Positions 17,995 through 27,306 of a DNA stretch of 64,000 nt are shown in pieces. The translations under genes and the position numbers were made by a program. Where the stretch lies: contig CALEDJ010000011.1 of NCBI GenBank assembly GCA_937951485.1, positions 55,269 to 119,268 on the forward strand. Reading direction: 5' to 3'. A model generated the notes under the pieces. The model worked only from the letters and a program-made list of their open reading frames with translations. It was not told the origin of the DNA and searched no databases. Position 1 is the first letter of the stretch. Each line of letters starts with the position of its first letter. The DNA is from an uncultured bacterium. Its GTDB lineage: Bacteria > Hydrogenedentota > Hydrogenedentia > Hydrogenedentales > CAILVY01.

Positions 17995-19389
17995 ATGGGC
18001 ATCGCCCGAGGGAGAATCGGCGTGAAGGAATCCATTCTGGTGCTGGATGACGAACCCAGCATCCTGGAGATCCTCAGCCAATACCTTTCGGAAGAGGGGT
18101 ATCCCTGCGATTTCACCGTCTCTGCGCATGAGGCGCTTCGCCTGCTCCAGGAGAAATCGTACAGCCTGCTGCTCACCGATCTGCGCATGGAGGAGATGCA
18201 CGGCATCGAGGTGGTGAAGCGCGCCAAGGCGATGGACGAGAACCTGGCGGTGGTCGTCATTACGGCGCACCTGGAGGTGCAAAACGCCATTGACGCAATG
18301 CGCGCGGGGGCCGACGATTATCTGCTCAAGCCCTTCAATCTCAGCGAAGTCTCGCTTGCCATCGAACACGCCCTGGAACGCCGCCGCCTCGTTATCGAAA
18401 ACCGCCGTCACCAGGAGGAGTTGGAGCGCCGGGTCAAGGAAGCCACGGCGGATGCCGAGCGGACCAATCGCGAACTGCGCCGCACCAAGGAATACCTCGA
18501 GAATCTGCTGAACAGTTCCGTGGACGCTATTGTCACGGTGGACCTGGACCGGCGCGTTTCATTCGCCAACCAGGGCGCTTCCGCGATGCTGGGCTATTCC
18601 AATGAGGAATTCATCGGCGCTCCTGTGGAGGAGTTTTTCGTCGGAAAAATGGAGGAGGTGCAGTATCTGCGGCGCATGATCCAGCAAGGAAAAGTGCTGC
18701 AAAACTACGAGACGGAACTGATTCACAAGAACGGCGAACAAATCCCCATCAACATGTCCATCTCGATGGTGAGAGACACCGACGGCGCGGTGATATCCAT
18801 TCTGGCCATCTGCAAAGACATCACCCACCAGAAGCAGTTGGAGCGGGAACTCAAGGAAATGTCCATCAAGGACGGCCTGACGGGGCTCTACAATCAGCGG
18901 TATTTCTATGATCGTCTCGAAGCGGAAATCGAGCGCGCCAAACGCCAGGGACATCCCCTTTCCCTGCTGTTGTTCGATATCGATCAATTCAAGCAGTACA
19001 ATGACTGCCACGGACATCTGGAAGGCGACAAGGTGTTGAAGGCGGTGGCGAAGGTGGTGATAGATTGCACCCGCGAGCACGTGGACGTGGCGTTCCGTTA
19101 CGGCGGTGACGAGTTTACGGTGATCCTGCCCGAAGCCAACGAGGCGCAGGCGTTGGCCATCGCCGAGCGTATTCGCGCCACCTTTGAAGCGCGTCGCTTT
19201 GACCATCTGACCCTGAGCATCGGACTGATGTCGCACACCAAGGGAACTTCATTGCGTTCATTCATCCGTTTCACCGATGCCATGATGTACGACGCGAAGC
19301 GGTTGGGCGGCAATCGCGTGCTGGTGTGGAATCCGGCGAAAAATCTGGAATGGGAAGAAAGCGAGGAAACAGGACGGGAAACAGCATGA
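17995..19389 (+). CDS. Response regulator (REC)-PAS-GGDEF diguanylate cyclase
   Basis: REC: ESILVLDDEPSILEILSQYLSEEGY...LLLTDLRMEEMHGIEV; PAS: SSVDAIVTVDLDRRVSFANQGASAMLGY; RYGGDEFTVILPEAN. A GTG start at 18022 is also plausible. Confidence 0.9.
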   Translation: MGIARGRIGVKESILVLDDEPSILEILSQYLSEEGYPCDFTVSAHEALRLLQEKSYSLLLTDLRMEEMHGIEVVKRAKAMDENLAVVVITAHLEVQNAIDAMRAGADDYLLKPFNLSEVSLAIEHALERRRLVIENRRHQEELERRVKEATADAERTNRELRRTKEYLENLLNSSVDAIVTVDLDRRVSFANQGASAMLGYSNEEFIGAPVEEFFVGKMEEVQYLRRMIQQGKVLQNYETELIHKNGEQIPINMSISMVRDTDGAVISILAICKDITHQKQLERELKEMSIKDGLTGLYNQRYFYDRLEAEIERAKRQGHPLSLLLFDIDQFKQYNDCHGHLEGDKVLKAVAKVVIDCTREHVDVAFRYGGDEFTVILPEANEAQALAIAERIRATFEARRFDHLTLSIGLMSHTKGTSLRSFIRFTDAMMYDAKRLGGNRVLVWNPAKNLEWEESEETGRETA

Positions 19390-20198
19390 AGTTCGGTATT
19401 TGCAGTGAAATCTTCAAGGACTGGAACGACATCGAGCGCACCATCGCCTACGTGAAACAGATCGGCTATGATGGATTGGAAATAGCCCCGTTCACATTGG
19501 CGCAATACGTAACAGAGATTCCCGGCGAAACGCGGCGGCGTATCAAGTCCTGCGCCGAACGGGAAGGACTCGACATCATCGGCATCCATTGGGTTTTTGT
19601 CGGTCCGGAAGGGGTACATTTGACCCATCCTGATCCCGCCGTCCGGGCCTTTACGGCCCAGTATCTCCAGGACCTTGTTCATTTCTGCGGCGATATCGGC
19701 GGGAGCATCCTGGTCTTTGGGTCGCCCAAACAGCGCAATGTCGGGCGCGATGTCACCTACAATCAGGCCTTCGGTTATGCCCGGGAAATTTTTGCGCAGG
19801 CCATGCCGGTGTGCGAACGGCGCGGTGTCACCATCTGCATGGAGCAACTCACGCATCTGGAGACCAACTTCTGCCAGACCGTCGAAGAAACGGTGGAACT
19901 GATTGAATCGGTGAATCATCCCAATTTCCAATTGCTGCTGGATGTGAAGGCGATGGCCTTTCAGGCGAAACCCCGCCCGGAATTAATCCGGGAAAATGCA
20001 CGTTATCTCAAGCATTTCCATGCCAATGATGAAAATCTGAACGGCCCCGGCTGGGGCGAGGTGGATTTCGGCCCCATTTTTCAGGCGCTCAAGGACATCA
20101 AGTACCAGGGTTATGTATCGGTGGAAGTGTTTCGCTTTGAACCGGGACCGGAGGCCATCGCTACAAAAAGCCTTGAATATATGCGCCGATTCGTGTAA
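19386..20198 (+). CDS. Sugar phosphate isomerase/epimerase (xylose isomerase-like TIM barrel)
   Basis: MKFGICSEIFKDWNDIERTIAYVKQIGYDGLEIAPF; VKAMAFQAKPRPELIREN; HFHANDENLNGPGWGEVDF. Confidence 0.82.
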   Translation: MKFGICSEIFKDWNDIERTIAYVKQIGYDGLEIAPFTLAQYVTEIPGETRRRIKSCAEREGLDIIGIHWVFVGPEGVHLTHPDPAVRAFTAQYLQDLVHFCGDIGGSILVFGSPKQRNVGRDVTYNQAFGYAREIFAQAMPVCERRGVTICMEQLTHLETNFCQTVEETVELIESVNHPNFQLLLDVKAMAFQAKPRPELIRENARYLKHFHANDENLNGPGWGEVDFGPIFQALKDIKYQGYVSVEVFRFEPGPEAIATKSLEYMRRFV

Positions 20199-20275
20199 AG
20201 ACGCATGGCGGAATGCCTGCCGGCATTTCACCGCGATGCAAGGGGGCCTGCGGCTGCATGGGAGTTTGCAATTCC

Positions 20276-20869
20276 ATGGCGATTCATGACGAACCTGATC
20301 CATTTGTTCTTTTCCGGGGCTGGTATGCCCAAGCGGCCGCGTGCCCGGCCATTGACGACCACACGGCGATGGCCCTCGCCACAGCCGACGCCCAGGGACG
20401 GCCCGACGTCCGCATGGTGCTGCTCAAAGACTGGGATGCGCGGGGCTTCGTCTTCTACACGAATATGGGGAGCCCCAAGGCCCGGCAACTCGCCGAGAAC
20501 CCGCGTGCCGCCCTCTGCTTCCACTGGATGCCATTGGAGAAGCAGGTGCGTATTCAAGGCCCGGTGGTCCAAGTGACCCCGGAAGAGGCTGATGCCTACT
20601 TCACCTCGCGCGAGCGCCTCGCCCAGATCGGCGCTTGGGCATCCCGGCAGTCGCAACCTTTGGCGGGACGCTTTGAATTGGAGCGCCGCGTCGCACGGTA
20701 TGTCGCCCGGTTCGGGCTTGGCGCGGTCCCTCGTCCCCCCTTCTGGTCGGGATTCCGCCTGTCTCCCGACCGAATGGAATTCTGGTTGAAGCAGCCGTAT
20801 CGCTTGCACGATCGCGTCCAATATGAGAAAACAGAGGAAGGTTGGACCAGAACGCGCCTGTTCCCATAG
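20276..20869 (+). CDS. pdxH: Pyridoxamine 5'-phosphate oxidase
   Basis: MALATADAQGRPDVRMVLLKDWDARGFVFYTNMGSPKARQLAENPRAALCFHW; FWLKQPYRLHDRVQYEK. Confidence 0.93.
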   Translation: MAIHDEPDPFVLFRGWYAQAAACPAIDDHTAMALATADAQGRPDVRMVLLKDWDARGFVFYTNMGSPKARQLAENPRAALCFHWMPLEKQVRIQGPVVQVTPEEADAYFTSRERLAQIGAWASRQSQPLAGRFELERRVARYVARFGLGAVPRPPFWSGFRLSPDRMEFWLKQPYRLHDRVQYEKTEEGWTRTRLFP

Positions 20870-20994
20870 TCAACTTGCCATTTTCCTGTAACGCTTGCAG
20901 TAGCGATTTTGTCAAAGGCCGCCCACGGGCAAGGGATTTGCGATATTGCCTTGAGAGGAATATAGTTGCGCAACGCTTGGGCGCGTAACAGGGA

Positions 20995-21023
20995 TTGCAT
21001 CTGCCGGGATTTTTCAGTAGAAT
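20995..21023 (+). promoter_or_regulatory. Putative sigma70-type promoter TTGCAT-17-TAGAAT
   Basis: 17-nt spacing, 47 nt upstream of the tetR-like ATG. Confidence 0.4.
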
Positions 21024-21069
21024 GGGGCGGGATTTCATAACGAACGGTAGGTAAGATAAGGAATCCTGA

Positions 21070-21726
21070 ATGAATCAAGACAATCACGAAGCCAAAGCCG
21101 CCAATCTTGCAGAAACGAAACTGCTGGCCAGTGCATTGCGCCTTTTCTCGGAAAAGGGGTACGAAGGCACCAGCATCCGTGAGATTATTGAAGGCGCTGG
21201 GGTGACGCGGCCGGTCTTATATTATTATTTTCAGAATAAAGAAGACCTTTTCTGTCGGCTTGTGGAGACGAAATTCAACGAGTTGACAATGGAAATCCGG
21301 AAGGCCAGCGAGAGTGTTCAAGGGTGCAAGGCACGGTTGAAAGCCATCATCCGCACCACCTTCATGCTGGCGGAGAACAATCCGGAAGCGGCTCGGTTGA
21401 TTCTGCAGGTGTTTTTTGCGCCGCCGCAGCAGGGACCGCCAATCAACCAGGCGCACTTGGGCAAGAAGCGGTTTCGGCTGATTGAAGAGATCATGCGGGA
21501 TGGATTGCAGCATCGGGAACTCGCCGGCGGGGATGCCCAAAGCCTTGCCTTGGCGTTTTTAGGTATAATGGACATGTTCGTTATGGCCAAATACACCCGT
21601 CCGGAGACGCCGCTGACTCCGGAGTTGGGAGACGGTTTGGTGGAGTTGTTCTTTCATGGAGCGGAATATCGGGAGCATCCGCCGATGTCGTTGGTGAGTC
21701 CCTATGCATCCGCGTTTTCTTCCTGA
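21070..21726 (+). CDS. TetR family transcriptional regulator
   Basis: KLLASALRLFSEKGYEGTSIREIIEGAGVTRPVLYYYFQNKEDLF. Confidence 0.92.
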   Translation: MNQDNHEAKAANLAETKLLASALRLFSEKGYEGTSIREIIEGAGVTRPVLYYYFQNKEDLFCRLVETKFNELTMEIRKASESVQGCKARLKAIIRTTFMLAENNPEAARLILQVFFAPPQQGPPINQAHLGKKRFRLIEEIMRDGLQHRELAGGDAQSLALAFLGIMDMFVMAKYTRPETPLTPELGDGLVELFFHGAEYREHPPMSLVSPYASAFSS

Positions 21727-21791
21727 AGAATATCCTGCCGCGATCGATCCTCCTGTAGTAAGGTGATGATCATAAGAGAGTAAATCGAAAA

Positions 21792-22865
21792 ATGAAACGG
21801 GTAATAAGCGTTATCATCTGTTTGGCCCTGCTGGGGGTGTGCGGGGGCGTCATTTATGCGGTGGCGGACCATGTATCCAGGAACCGCCATGCAGTGGAGC
21901 CGTCGCAGGACGGCAAGGTGACAAACGTTCAGGTGCGGGTGCTCGAGGCGGTGACCGTGGAGGATGTGATCCCGTTAACGGGGCGGATTGAGCCGTGGGA
22001 ACGCATCGCGATCAGTTCGGAATCCGTCGGAAATATCGAAAGTCAAGGGGTGAAAGAGGGGGACATAGTGACCCCTGGCCAGGAGTTGTTCCGCGTGGAC
22101 ACGACGGCCATCCAGACCAGTTATGAGCAGGCGGTGGCGCGCCGGAATCTTGCCGTCCAGGAATTGGAGCGTATCCAGAATCTCCGCCGCGACGGTATTG
22201 AGTCGCCGCAGGCGTTGGACAGGGCGGTTGCCAACCGGGATGTGGCGCAAGCGGACGTAGATGCGATCAGAATCCGACTGGACAAAAGCATTGTGCGCGC
22301 TCCGATAGGCGGGGTCGCGGACAGGGTGTATCGCAAGAAGAACGAGTTTGTTGACGTGGGGGCGCGGCTCGTGGATATCATCCAGGTGGACCGGGTGAAG
22401 GCGATTGTCGGCATACCCGAACGCGATGTGCGCGGCTTTGCTGTGGGTGACACCGTGGCGGTGAACCTGGACGCCCATCCCGGTGAGACCTTCGAGGGAC
22501 GCATTTACCGCATCGCCGCATCCGCCGATATGACTACGCGCACCTTCAACACGGAAATTGAACTGGACAATGCCCATGGCCTGCTCAAGCCCGGAATGAC
22601 CGTGCGTGCGCGGCTGCTGCGCGGCATCTATCCCGATTCCGTCGCGGTCCCCATTTTTTCCGTGCTGTCCATCCAGAACCAGCGGCTGGTCGTGGTGGAG
22701 GAAAACGGCGTGGCGCGTATTCGCCCGATCGAGGTGGGCGTGCTCGAGGGTGATCGGGTGCAGGTGACACAGGGGCTGAAACCGGGCGACCGGCTGATCG
22801 TTGTCGGCCACCGTGATTTGCGCGACGGTGACCGGGTGCAGGTGACTTCCGAGACTGCCGGATGA
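21792..22865 (+). CDS. RND efflux membrane fusion protein
   Basis: LTGRIEPWERIAISSESVGNIESQGVKEGDIVTPGQELFRVDT; RAPIGGVADRVY. Confidence 0.9.
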   Translation: MKRVISVIICLALLGVCGGVIYAVADHVSRNRHAVEPSQDGKVTNVQVRVLEAVTVEDVIPLTGRIEPWERIAISSESVGNIESQGVKEGDIVTPGQELFRVDTTAIQTSYEQAVARRNLAVQELERIQNLRRDGIESPQALDRAVANRDVAQADVDAIRIRLDKSIVRAPIGGVADRVYRKKNEFVDVGARLVDIIQVDRVKAIVGIPERDVRGFAVGDTVAVNLDAHPGETFEGRIYRIAASADMTTRTFNTEIELDNAHGLLKPGMTVRARLLRGIYPDSVAVPIFSVLSIQNQRLVVVEENGVARIRPIEVGVLEGDRVQVTQGLKPGDRLIVVGHRDLRDGDRVQVTSETAG

Positions 22866-25800
22866 AAATCAACGATATCGCGATAGACCGCCGCATCACG
22901 GTGTATGTGGTGCTGCTCCTTATCCTGGTCACCGGGGTCTATTCCTACGTCGTGCTCCCCAGGGAAAGCAACCCGGAAGTTGTGATCCCCATCATCCTGG
23001 TGCAGACGGTCTATGAAGGGGTTACGCCAAGCGACATGGAATCGCTGGTGACCATTCCCATCGAACGCAAATTGACCGGCCTGGCCGGGGTGAAAAAAAT
23101 CGAATCCACCAGTAGCCAGGGGCTTTCCGTCATTTCGATCGAATTCGAGGCGGCTGAGGATATTGACGTGGCGCTGCAGCGGGTGCGGGACAAGGTGGAC
23201 CAGGCCAAGCAGGATTTGCCCGCGGATGCCGAGGACCCGCAGATTCAAGAGATCAACATCTCTGAATTCCCCGTAATGTATTTGTCATTGACGGGCGATG
23301 TCGGGCTGGCCCTCATGACCAAGATCGCCGAGGATCTGGAGGACGAACTGGAGAGCATCCGGGGGGTTCTGGATGTCAGGGTGATTGGCGGTATCGAGCG
23401 GGAAATCCAGATCGTAGTGGACCCCGTCCGCGCGACGGAATTCGGCATCTCCATGGCCGACCTGGTGCTGCTGGCGCAGGTGGAGAACGTGAACACACCC
23501 GCGGGCGCAATGGAGTTGGGCGACGCCAGATTCAGCGTGCGTGTGCCGGGCGAGTTCACCGGCGCCGATGAAATCAGGGATCTGGTGGTGAAGGCCGGGC
23601 CGGACGGCGTGGTGTACATGCGCGATATCGCCGAGGTTTACGATGGTTTCAAGGAAATGGAAACCCGATCCCGGGTGAACGGGCGTGAGGCGGTGACGCT
23701 GACGGTGACCAAGCGGGCGGGGGCGAATGTCATTTCCGTGACCGATGAAGTGATGCGCGCCCTGGACCAGTTCCGTGACCGGTTGCTGCCGGGCATGGAC
23801 ATTGAAGTGACCACCGATCAGTCCGTACATATCCGTGATATGGTGTCGGAACTGGAGAACAGCATTCTGAGCGGTCTGATCCTGGTGCTCACCGTCATCT
23901 TCATTTTCCTGGGCTTCAGCAATGCGATCATGGTGGCATTGGCGATTCCGATCTCGATGCTGATCACCTTCACGGTGCTCTATATCACTGACACGACGCT
24001 GAATTTCGTGGTGCTTTTCAGCCTCATTCTGGCCTTGGGCATGCTGGTGGACAACGGCATTGTCGTCGTCGAGAACATTTTCCGCCATGTGCAGCAAGGG
24101 ATGGCGCCTGTAGAGGCGGCCAAACGCGGCGCTGATGAAGTGGCCCTGCCGATCATTTCCTCCACCATGACAACCATCTGCGCTTTTGTGCCCTTATTTT
24201 TCTGGCCGGGGATTTGGGGCAGTTTCATGTTTTTCCTCCCGCAAACCGTATCACTGGCCCTTTTAGCGTCGCTTTTCGTGGGTCTGGTGGTCAATCCGGC
24301 GCTGGCCTCGGTGTTCATGCACTTCAGCCCGCGGACGGCGCAACGGGAAGAACGCAAACATCATTTCACCATCAGATTCTATGCCTTCCTGTTGCGCAAA
24401 GCGTTGCGTTGGCGGGCGGTGACGCTCACCATGGCCGTGTCGGCGCTGGTGATTCTGAGTGCCTTGTTCATGAAGAATGCAAGGGTGGAATTCACGCCCG
24501 ACACGGAGCCGTCGGAAGCGTATGTGGACATTGACTGTGCGGAGGGGGCGCGCCTGGAGTTCACCGATGACATTGTGCGCCAGGTGGAATCCGTCATCAG
24601 CGAATATCAGGACCATCTGAAGTTTGTCATTGCGAATGTCGGATCCCGGGGCGTTTCCGCGATGGGCGGCGGGGGCACCAGCAGCCACATCGGCCGGGTG
24701 AAGCTGGATTTTCCAAGGCTGGGCACGACCGATATGCTGCCGAGCGTGATTATCCGTGAGGTGCGCGAGAAACTGGAGCATATTACCGGCGCTGAATTGC
24801 GGGTGCGGCAGAGTGAGCACGGCCCCCCGCCCAAGCCGCCGGTGAATGTGGAAATCAGCGGCGAAGACTTTGATCTGCTCGCGGACCTTGCGGTGCGGGT
24901 GCGCGAACGGATTCACCGCATTCCCGGCCTTGTGGGGCTTCGGGATGACTATGAGCGGGGCCGGCCGGAAATCCGGGTCACGGTGGACCGGCAGCAGGCG
25001 CTGTTGATGGGACTGAACACGCGCTTCATCGGCCAGGCCGTACAGGCCGCCATCAACGGACGCAAGGCGGGCGTATATCGGGAAGGGGACAAGGAGTACG
25101 ACGTGATTGTCCGGTTCCCGCGCGAATTTCGCGAGAACCTGACCAATCTGGAGGCTATGACCCTGGTGAATCTGCAGGGCACGGTGACGCCGTTTTCCTC
25201 CGTGGCGCGCATCGAACAGGGTGCGGGACTGGGAACCATCAAGCGAATCAACCGCAAGCGCACGGTGACCGTTTCAGCCGAAGTGCAGGGCCGCACGGGA
25301 CCGGAGGTGCTTGGAGATGTGCAGGCAGCGCTGGAGGGGTTCCCACTGCCCACCGGATACACCATCGCCTATACGGGTGAAAAGGAGGAACAGCAGGAAG
25401 CGCAGGCGTTTCTGGGACGCGCATTCGTCGTCGCATTGTTTCTTATCGCGTTGGTGCTGGTGAGCCAATTCAACTCCATTTTCCAGTCCCTTATCATTAT
25501 GACCTCGGTGATTCTCTCGTTGGCCGGCGTCTTTTTTGGCTTGTTTATTCATGGGTTGGCCTTCGGCGTTATTATGACGGGGATTGGCTGCATCAGCCTG
25601 GCGGGCGTGGTAGTCAACAACGCCATTGTGATGATAGACTTTATCAATAAGCGCCGCAGGGACTGTGATCTTACCCACGACGCGATTGTTTCCGGCGCAA
25701 TCACCCGCTTCCGGCCTGTAATGCTCACGGCGGTGACAACGATTCTCGGCCTGATACCGATGGCAATCGGGGTGAGTTTCGATTTCCGCAATATGACATG

Positions 25801-25969
25801 GCTCGTCGGCAGCGAGAGCAGTCAATGGTGGGGGCCGATGGCCATCGCCGTCATCTACGGCCTTGCATTCGCCACAGTCCTTACCTTGATCGTCGTGCCC
25901 ACCCTGTATAGCATCAGTATCAGCGTGCATAATTTCTTCCTGCCCAGGGAACAGCGCGCGCAACTGTGA
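22862..25969 (+). CDS. RND family efflux transporter permease
   Basis: 1035 aa; KINDIAIDRRITVYVVLLLILVTGVYSYVVLPRESNPEVVIP; VVVNNAIVMIDFINKRRRD; 4-bp overlap with the MFP gene. Confidence 0.95.
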   Translation: MKINDIAIDRRITVYVVLLLILVTGVYSYVVLPRESNPEVVIPIILVQTVYEGVTPSDMESLVTIPIERKLTGLAGVKKIESTSSQGLSVISIEFEAAEDIDVALQRVRDKVDQAKQDLPADAEDPQIQEINISEFPVMYLSLTGDVGLALMTKIAEDLEDELESIRGVLDVRVIGGIEREIQIVVDPVRATEFGISMADLVLLAQVENVNTPAGAMELGDARFSVRVPGEFTGADEIRDLVVKAGPDGVVYMRDIAEVYDGFKEMETRSRVNGREAVTLTVTKRAGANVISVTDEVMRALDQFRDRLLPGMDIEVTTDQSVHIRDMVSELENSILSGLILVLTVIFIFLGFSNAIMVALAIPISMLITFTVLYITDTTLNFVVLFSLILALGMLVDNGIVVVENIFRHVQQGMAPVEAAKRGADEVALPIISSTMTTICAFVPLFFWPGIWGSFMFFLPQTVSLALLASLFVGLVVNPALASVFMHFSPRTAQREERKHHFTIRFYAFLLRKALRWRAVTLTMAVSALVILSALFMKNARVEFTPDTEPSEAYVDIDCAEGARLEFTDDIVRQVESVISEYQDHLKFVIANVGSRGVSAMGGGGTSSHIGRVKLDFPRLGTTDMLPSVIIREVREKLEHITGAELRVRQSEHGPPPKPPVNVEISGEDFDLLADLAVRVRERIHRIPGLVGLRDDYERGRPEIRVTVDRQQALLMGLNTRFIGQAVQAAINGRKAGVYREGDKEYDVIVRFPREFRENLTNLEAMTLVNLQGTVTPFSSVARIEQGAGLGTIKRINRKRTVTVSAEVQGRTGPEVLGDVQAALEGFPLPTGYTIAYTGEKEEQQEAQAFLGRAFVVALFLIALVLVSQFNSIFQSLIIMTSVILSLAGVFFGLFIHGLAFGVIMTGIGCISLAGVVVNNAIVMIDFINKRRRDCDLTHDAIVSGAITRFRPVMLTAVTTILGLIPMAIGVSFDFRNMTWLVGSESSQWWGPMAIAVIYGLAFATVLTLIVVPTLYSISISVHNFFLPREQRAQL

Positions 25970-26019
25970 TGCGCGACAAGTCTCTCAGAGGATTCATCCC
26001 TCGGATCACTGCCGGGGAA

Positions 26020-26064
26020 AAAGGACTCAAAGGTCTTCAAGGACGAAAAGGACAAAACGGATGC
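26020..26064. repeat. 9-nt-period array, left arm (AAAGGACTC AAAGGTCTT CAAGGACGA AAAGGACAA AACGGATGC)
   Basis: Exact 9-nt phasing; reverse-complement sense of 26172-26243. Confidence 0.8.
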
Positions 26065-26171
26065 GCAAAAGCGCACAAGAAATCATCGCAAGTTGCAATG
26101 ATCCTTCTCGGGATTCCATGTTCGCCGTTTTCATGTATCGCGCGTTTTTGAAAATTGTATTCCACTTGATG

Positions 26172-26243
26172 TGCTTGTCGTCCCTTTGGTCCCTTAGGCC
26201 CCTTAGGTCCCTTATGTCCTTTTGGTCCTTCTTTCCCTTTGAT
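26172..26243. repeat. 9-nt-period array, right arm (TGCTTGTCG TCCCTTTGG TCCCTTAGG CCCCTTAGG TCCCTTATG TCCTTTTGG TCCTTCTTT CCCTTTGAT)
   Basis: 8 units at exact 9-nt phasing. Confidence 0.85.
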
Positions 26244-26295
26244 CTTTCTATGATCCCTCATCCATGGCGTCTTCCTGCCACGTTTGCTGCATCCT

Positions 26296-27303
26296 ATGAC
26301 AAGGCATGACAAAAAGCCGATTGTCGCCCTCACCATGGGCGATGTGAACGGCATTGGCCCTGAGATTCTGGCAAAGGCGCTGGCGCGCCCGGAGCCTTGG
26401 GCGTGCTGCACGCCGGTGGTGGCGGGGGCTATTGAGGCATATCGGGAATGCGCGGCTGGGGTTCCGGGCAGTCCGGAGGGGGTGGCGACTGCAATGCCGG
26501 ATGAAGCCCACCGTATGTCGCCGGGAACCGTGGCGGTTCTTGATGGCGGCTTCAGCGCACCGCCGGTGCGCCCCGGCGTATTGGACCCGCAGGCGGGCCG
26601 ATGCGCCATGGAGTGGGTGCGCATGGCGGTGGGATGGGTGAGGGACGGGCTGGCGGATGCGGTCACGACGTGCCCCATCAACAAAGATTGTGTGCGGCGC
26701 GCGGGATATGAGGTCGCAGGCCACACGGATTTTATCGCGGCCCTGACCGGCGCGCAGGCCCCCCGGATGTGCCTCTTTGCCGGCCCGATGCGGGTGATGC
26801 ACCTCACGGCGCATTTGTCGCTGCGCGATGCCATCGCGGCTATCAGCGAAGAGCGCATTGTGACGTCGGTGCGGCTGGCCGATGAGGCGCTGCGCGGCCT
26901 GGGAATCGCCCGACCCCGTATCGCGGTGGCCGGCCTGAACCCCCATGCGGGCGAGGCGGGGGCCTTCGGCCGCGAGGAAATGGAAATCATTGCGCCAGCG
27001 GTGGCGGCGTGTCAGCGGGAGGGCATTTTATGCTCCGGACCCCACCCACCGGATACGCTCTTTGGGAAACTGCGTGATGGACATTTCGACATGGTTCTCG
27101 CGATGTACCACGATCAGGGACATATTCCGGTGAAACTGGTGGCGATGGATGAAGGCGTCAACGTAACTTTGGGTATTCCCATTATCAGGACTTCGGTGGA
27201 CCATGGCACGGCCTATGACATCGCGGGCAAGGGCGTTGCGCGGGAGCACAGCCTGGTGTCCGCGATATGCCTCGCCGCGCGGTGGGCGGCGGGAAGGAAA
27301 TGA
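26296..27303 (+). CDS. pdxA: 4-hydroxythreonine-4-phosphate dehydrogenase
   Basis: PIVALTMGDVNGIGPEILAKAL; VAGHTDFIAALTGA; AMYHDQGHIPVKLVAMDEGVNVTLGIPIIRTSVDHGTAYDIAGKG. Confidence 0.95.
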   Translation: MTRHDKKPIVALTMGDVNGIGPEILAKALARPEPWACCTPVVAGAIEAYRECAAGVPGSPEGVATAMPDEAHRMSPGTVAVLDGGFSAPPVRPGVLDPQAGRCAMEWVRMAVGWVRDGLADAVTTCPINKDCVRRAGYEVAGHTDFIAALTGAQAPRMCLFAGPMRVMHLTAHLSLRDAIAAISEERIVTSVRLADEALRGLGIARPRIAVAGLNPHAGEAGAFGREEMEIIAPAVAACQREGILCSGPHPPDTLFGKLRDGHFDMVLAMYHDQGHIPVKLVAMDEGVNVTLGIPIIRTSVDHGTAYDIAGKGVAREHSLVSAICLAARWAAGRK

Positions 27304-27306
27304 AGC

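Noticed and set aside
26037-26990. Minus-strand 317-aa ORF with collagen-like GPKGHKGPKGPKGPKG
   Set aside because: It is antisense to pdxA plus the 9-nt array. The GPK pattern is an automatic translation of a 9-nt repeat, not a collagen-like protein.
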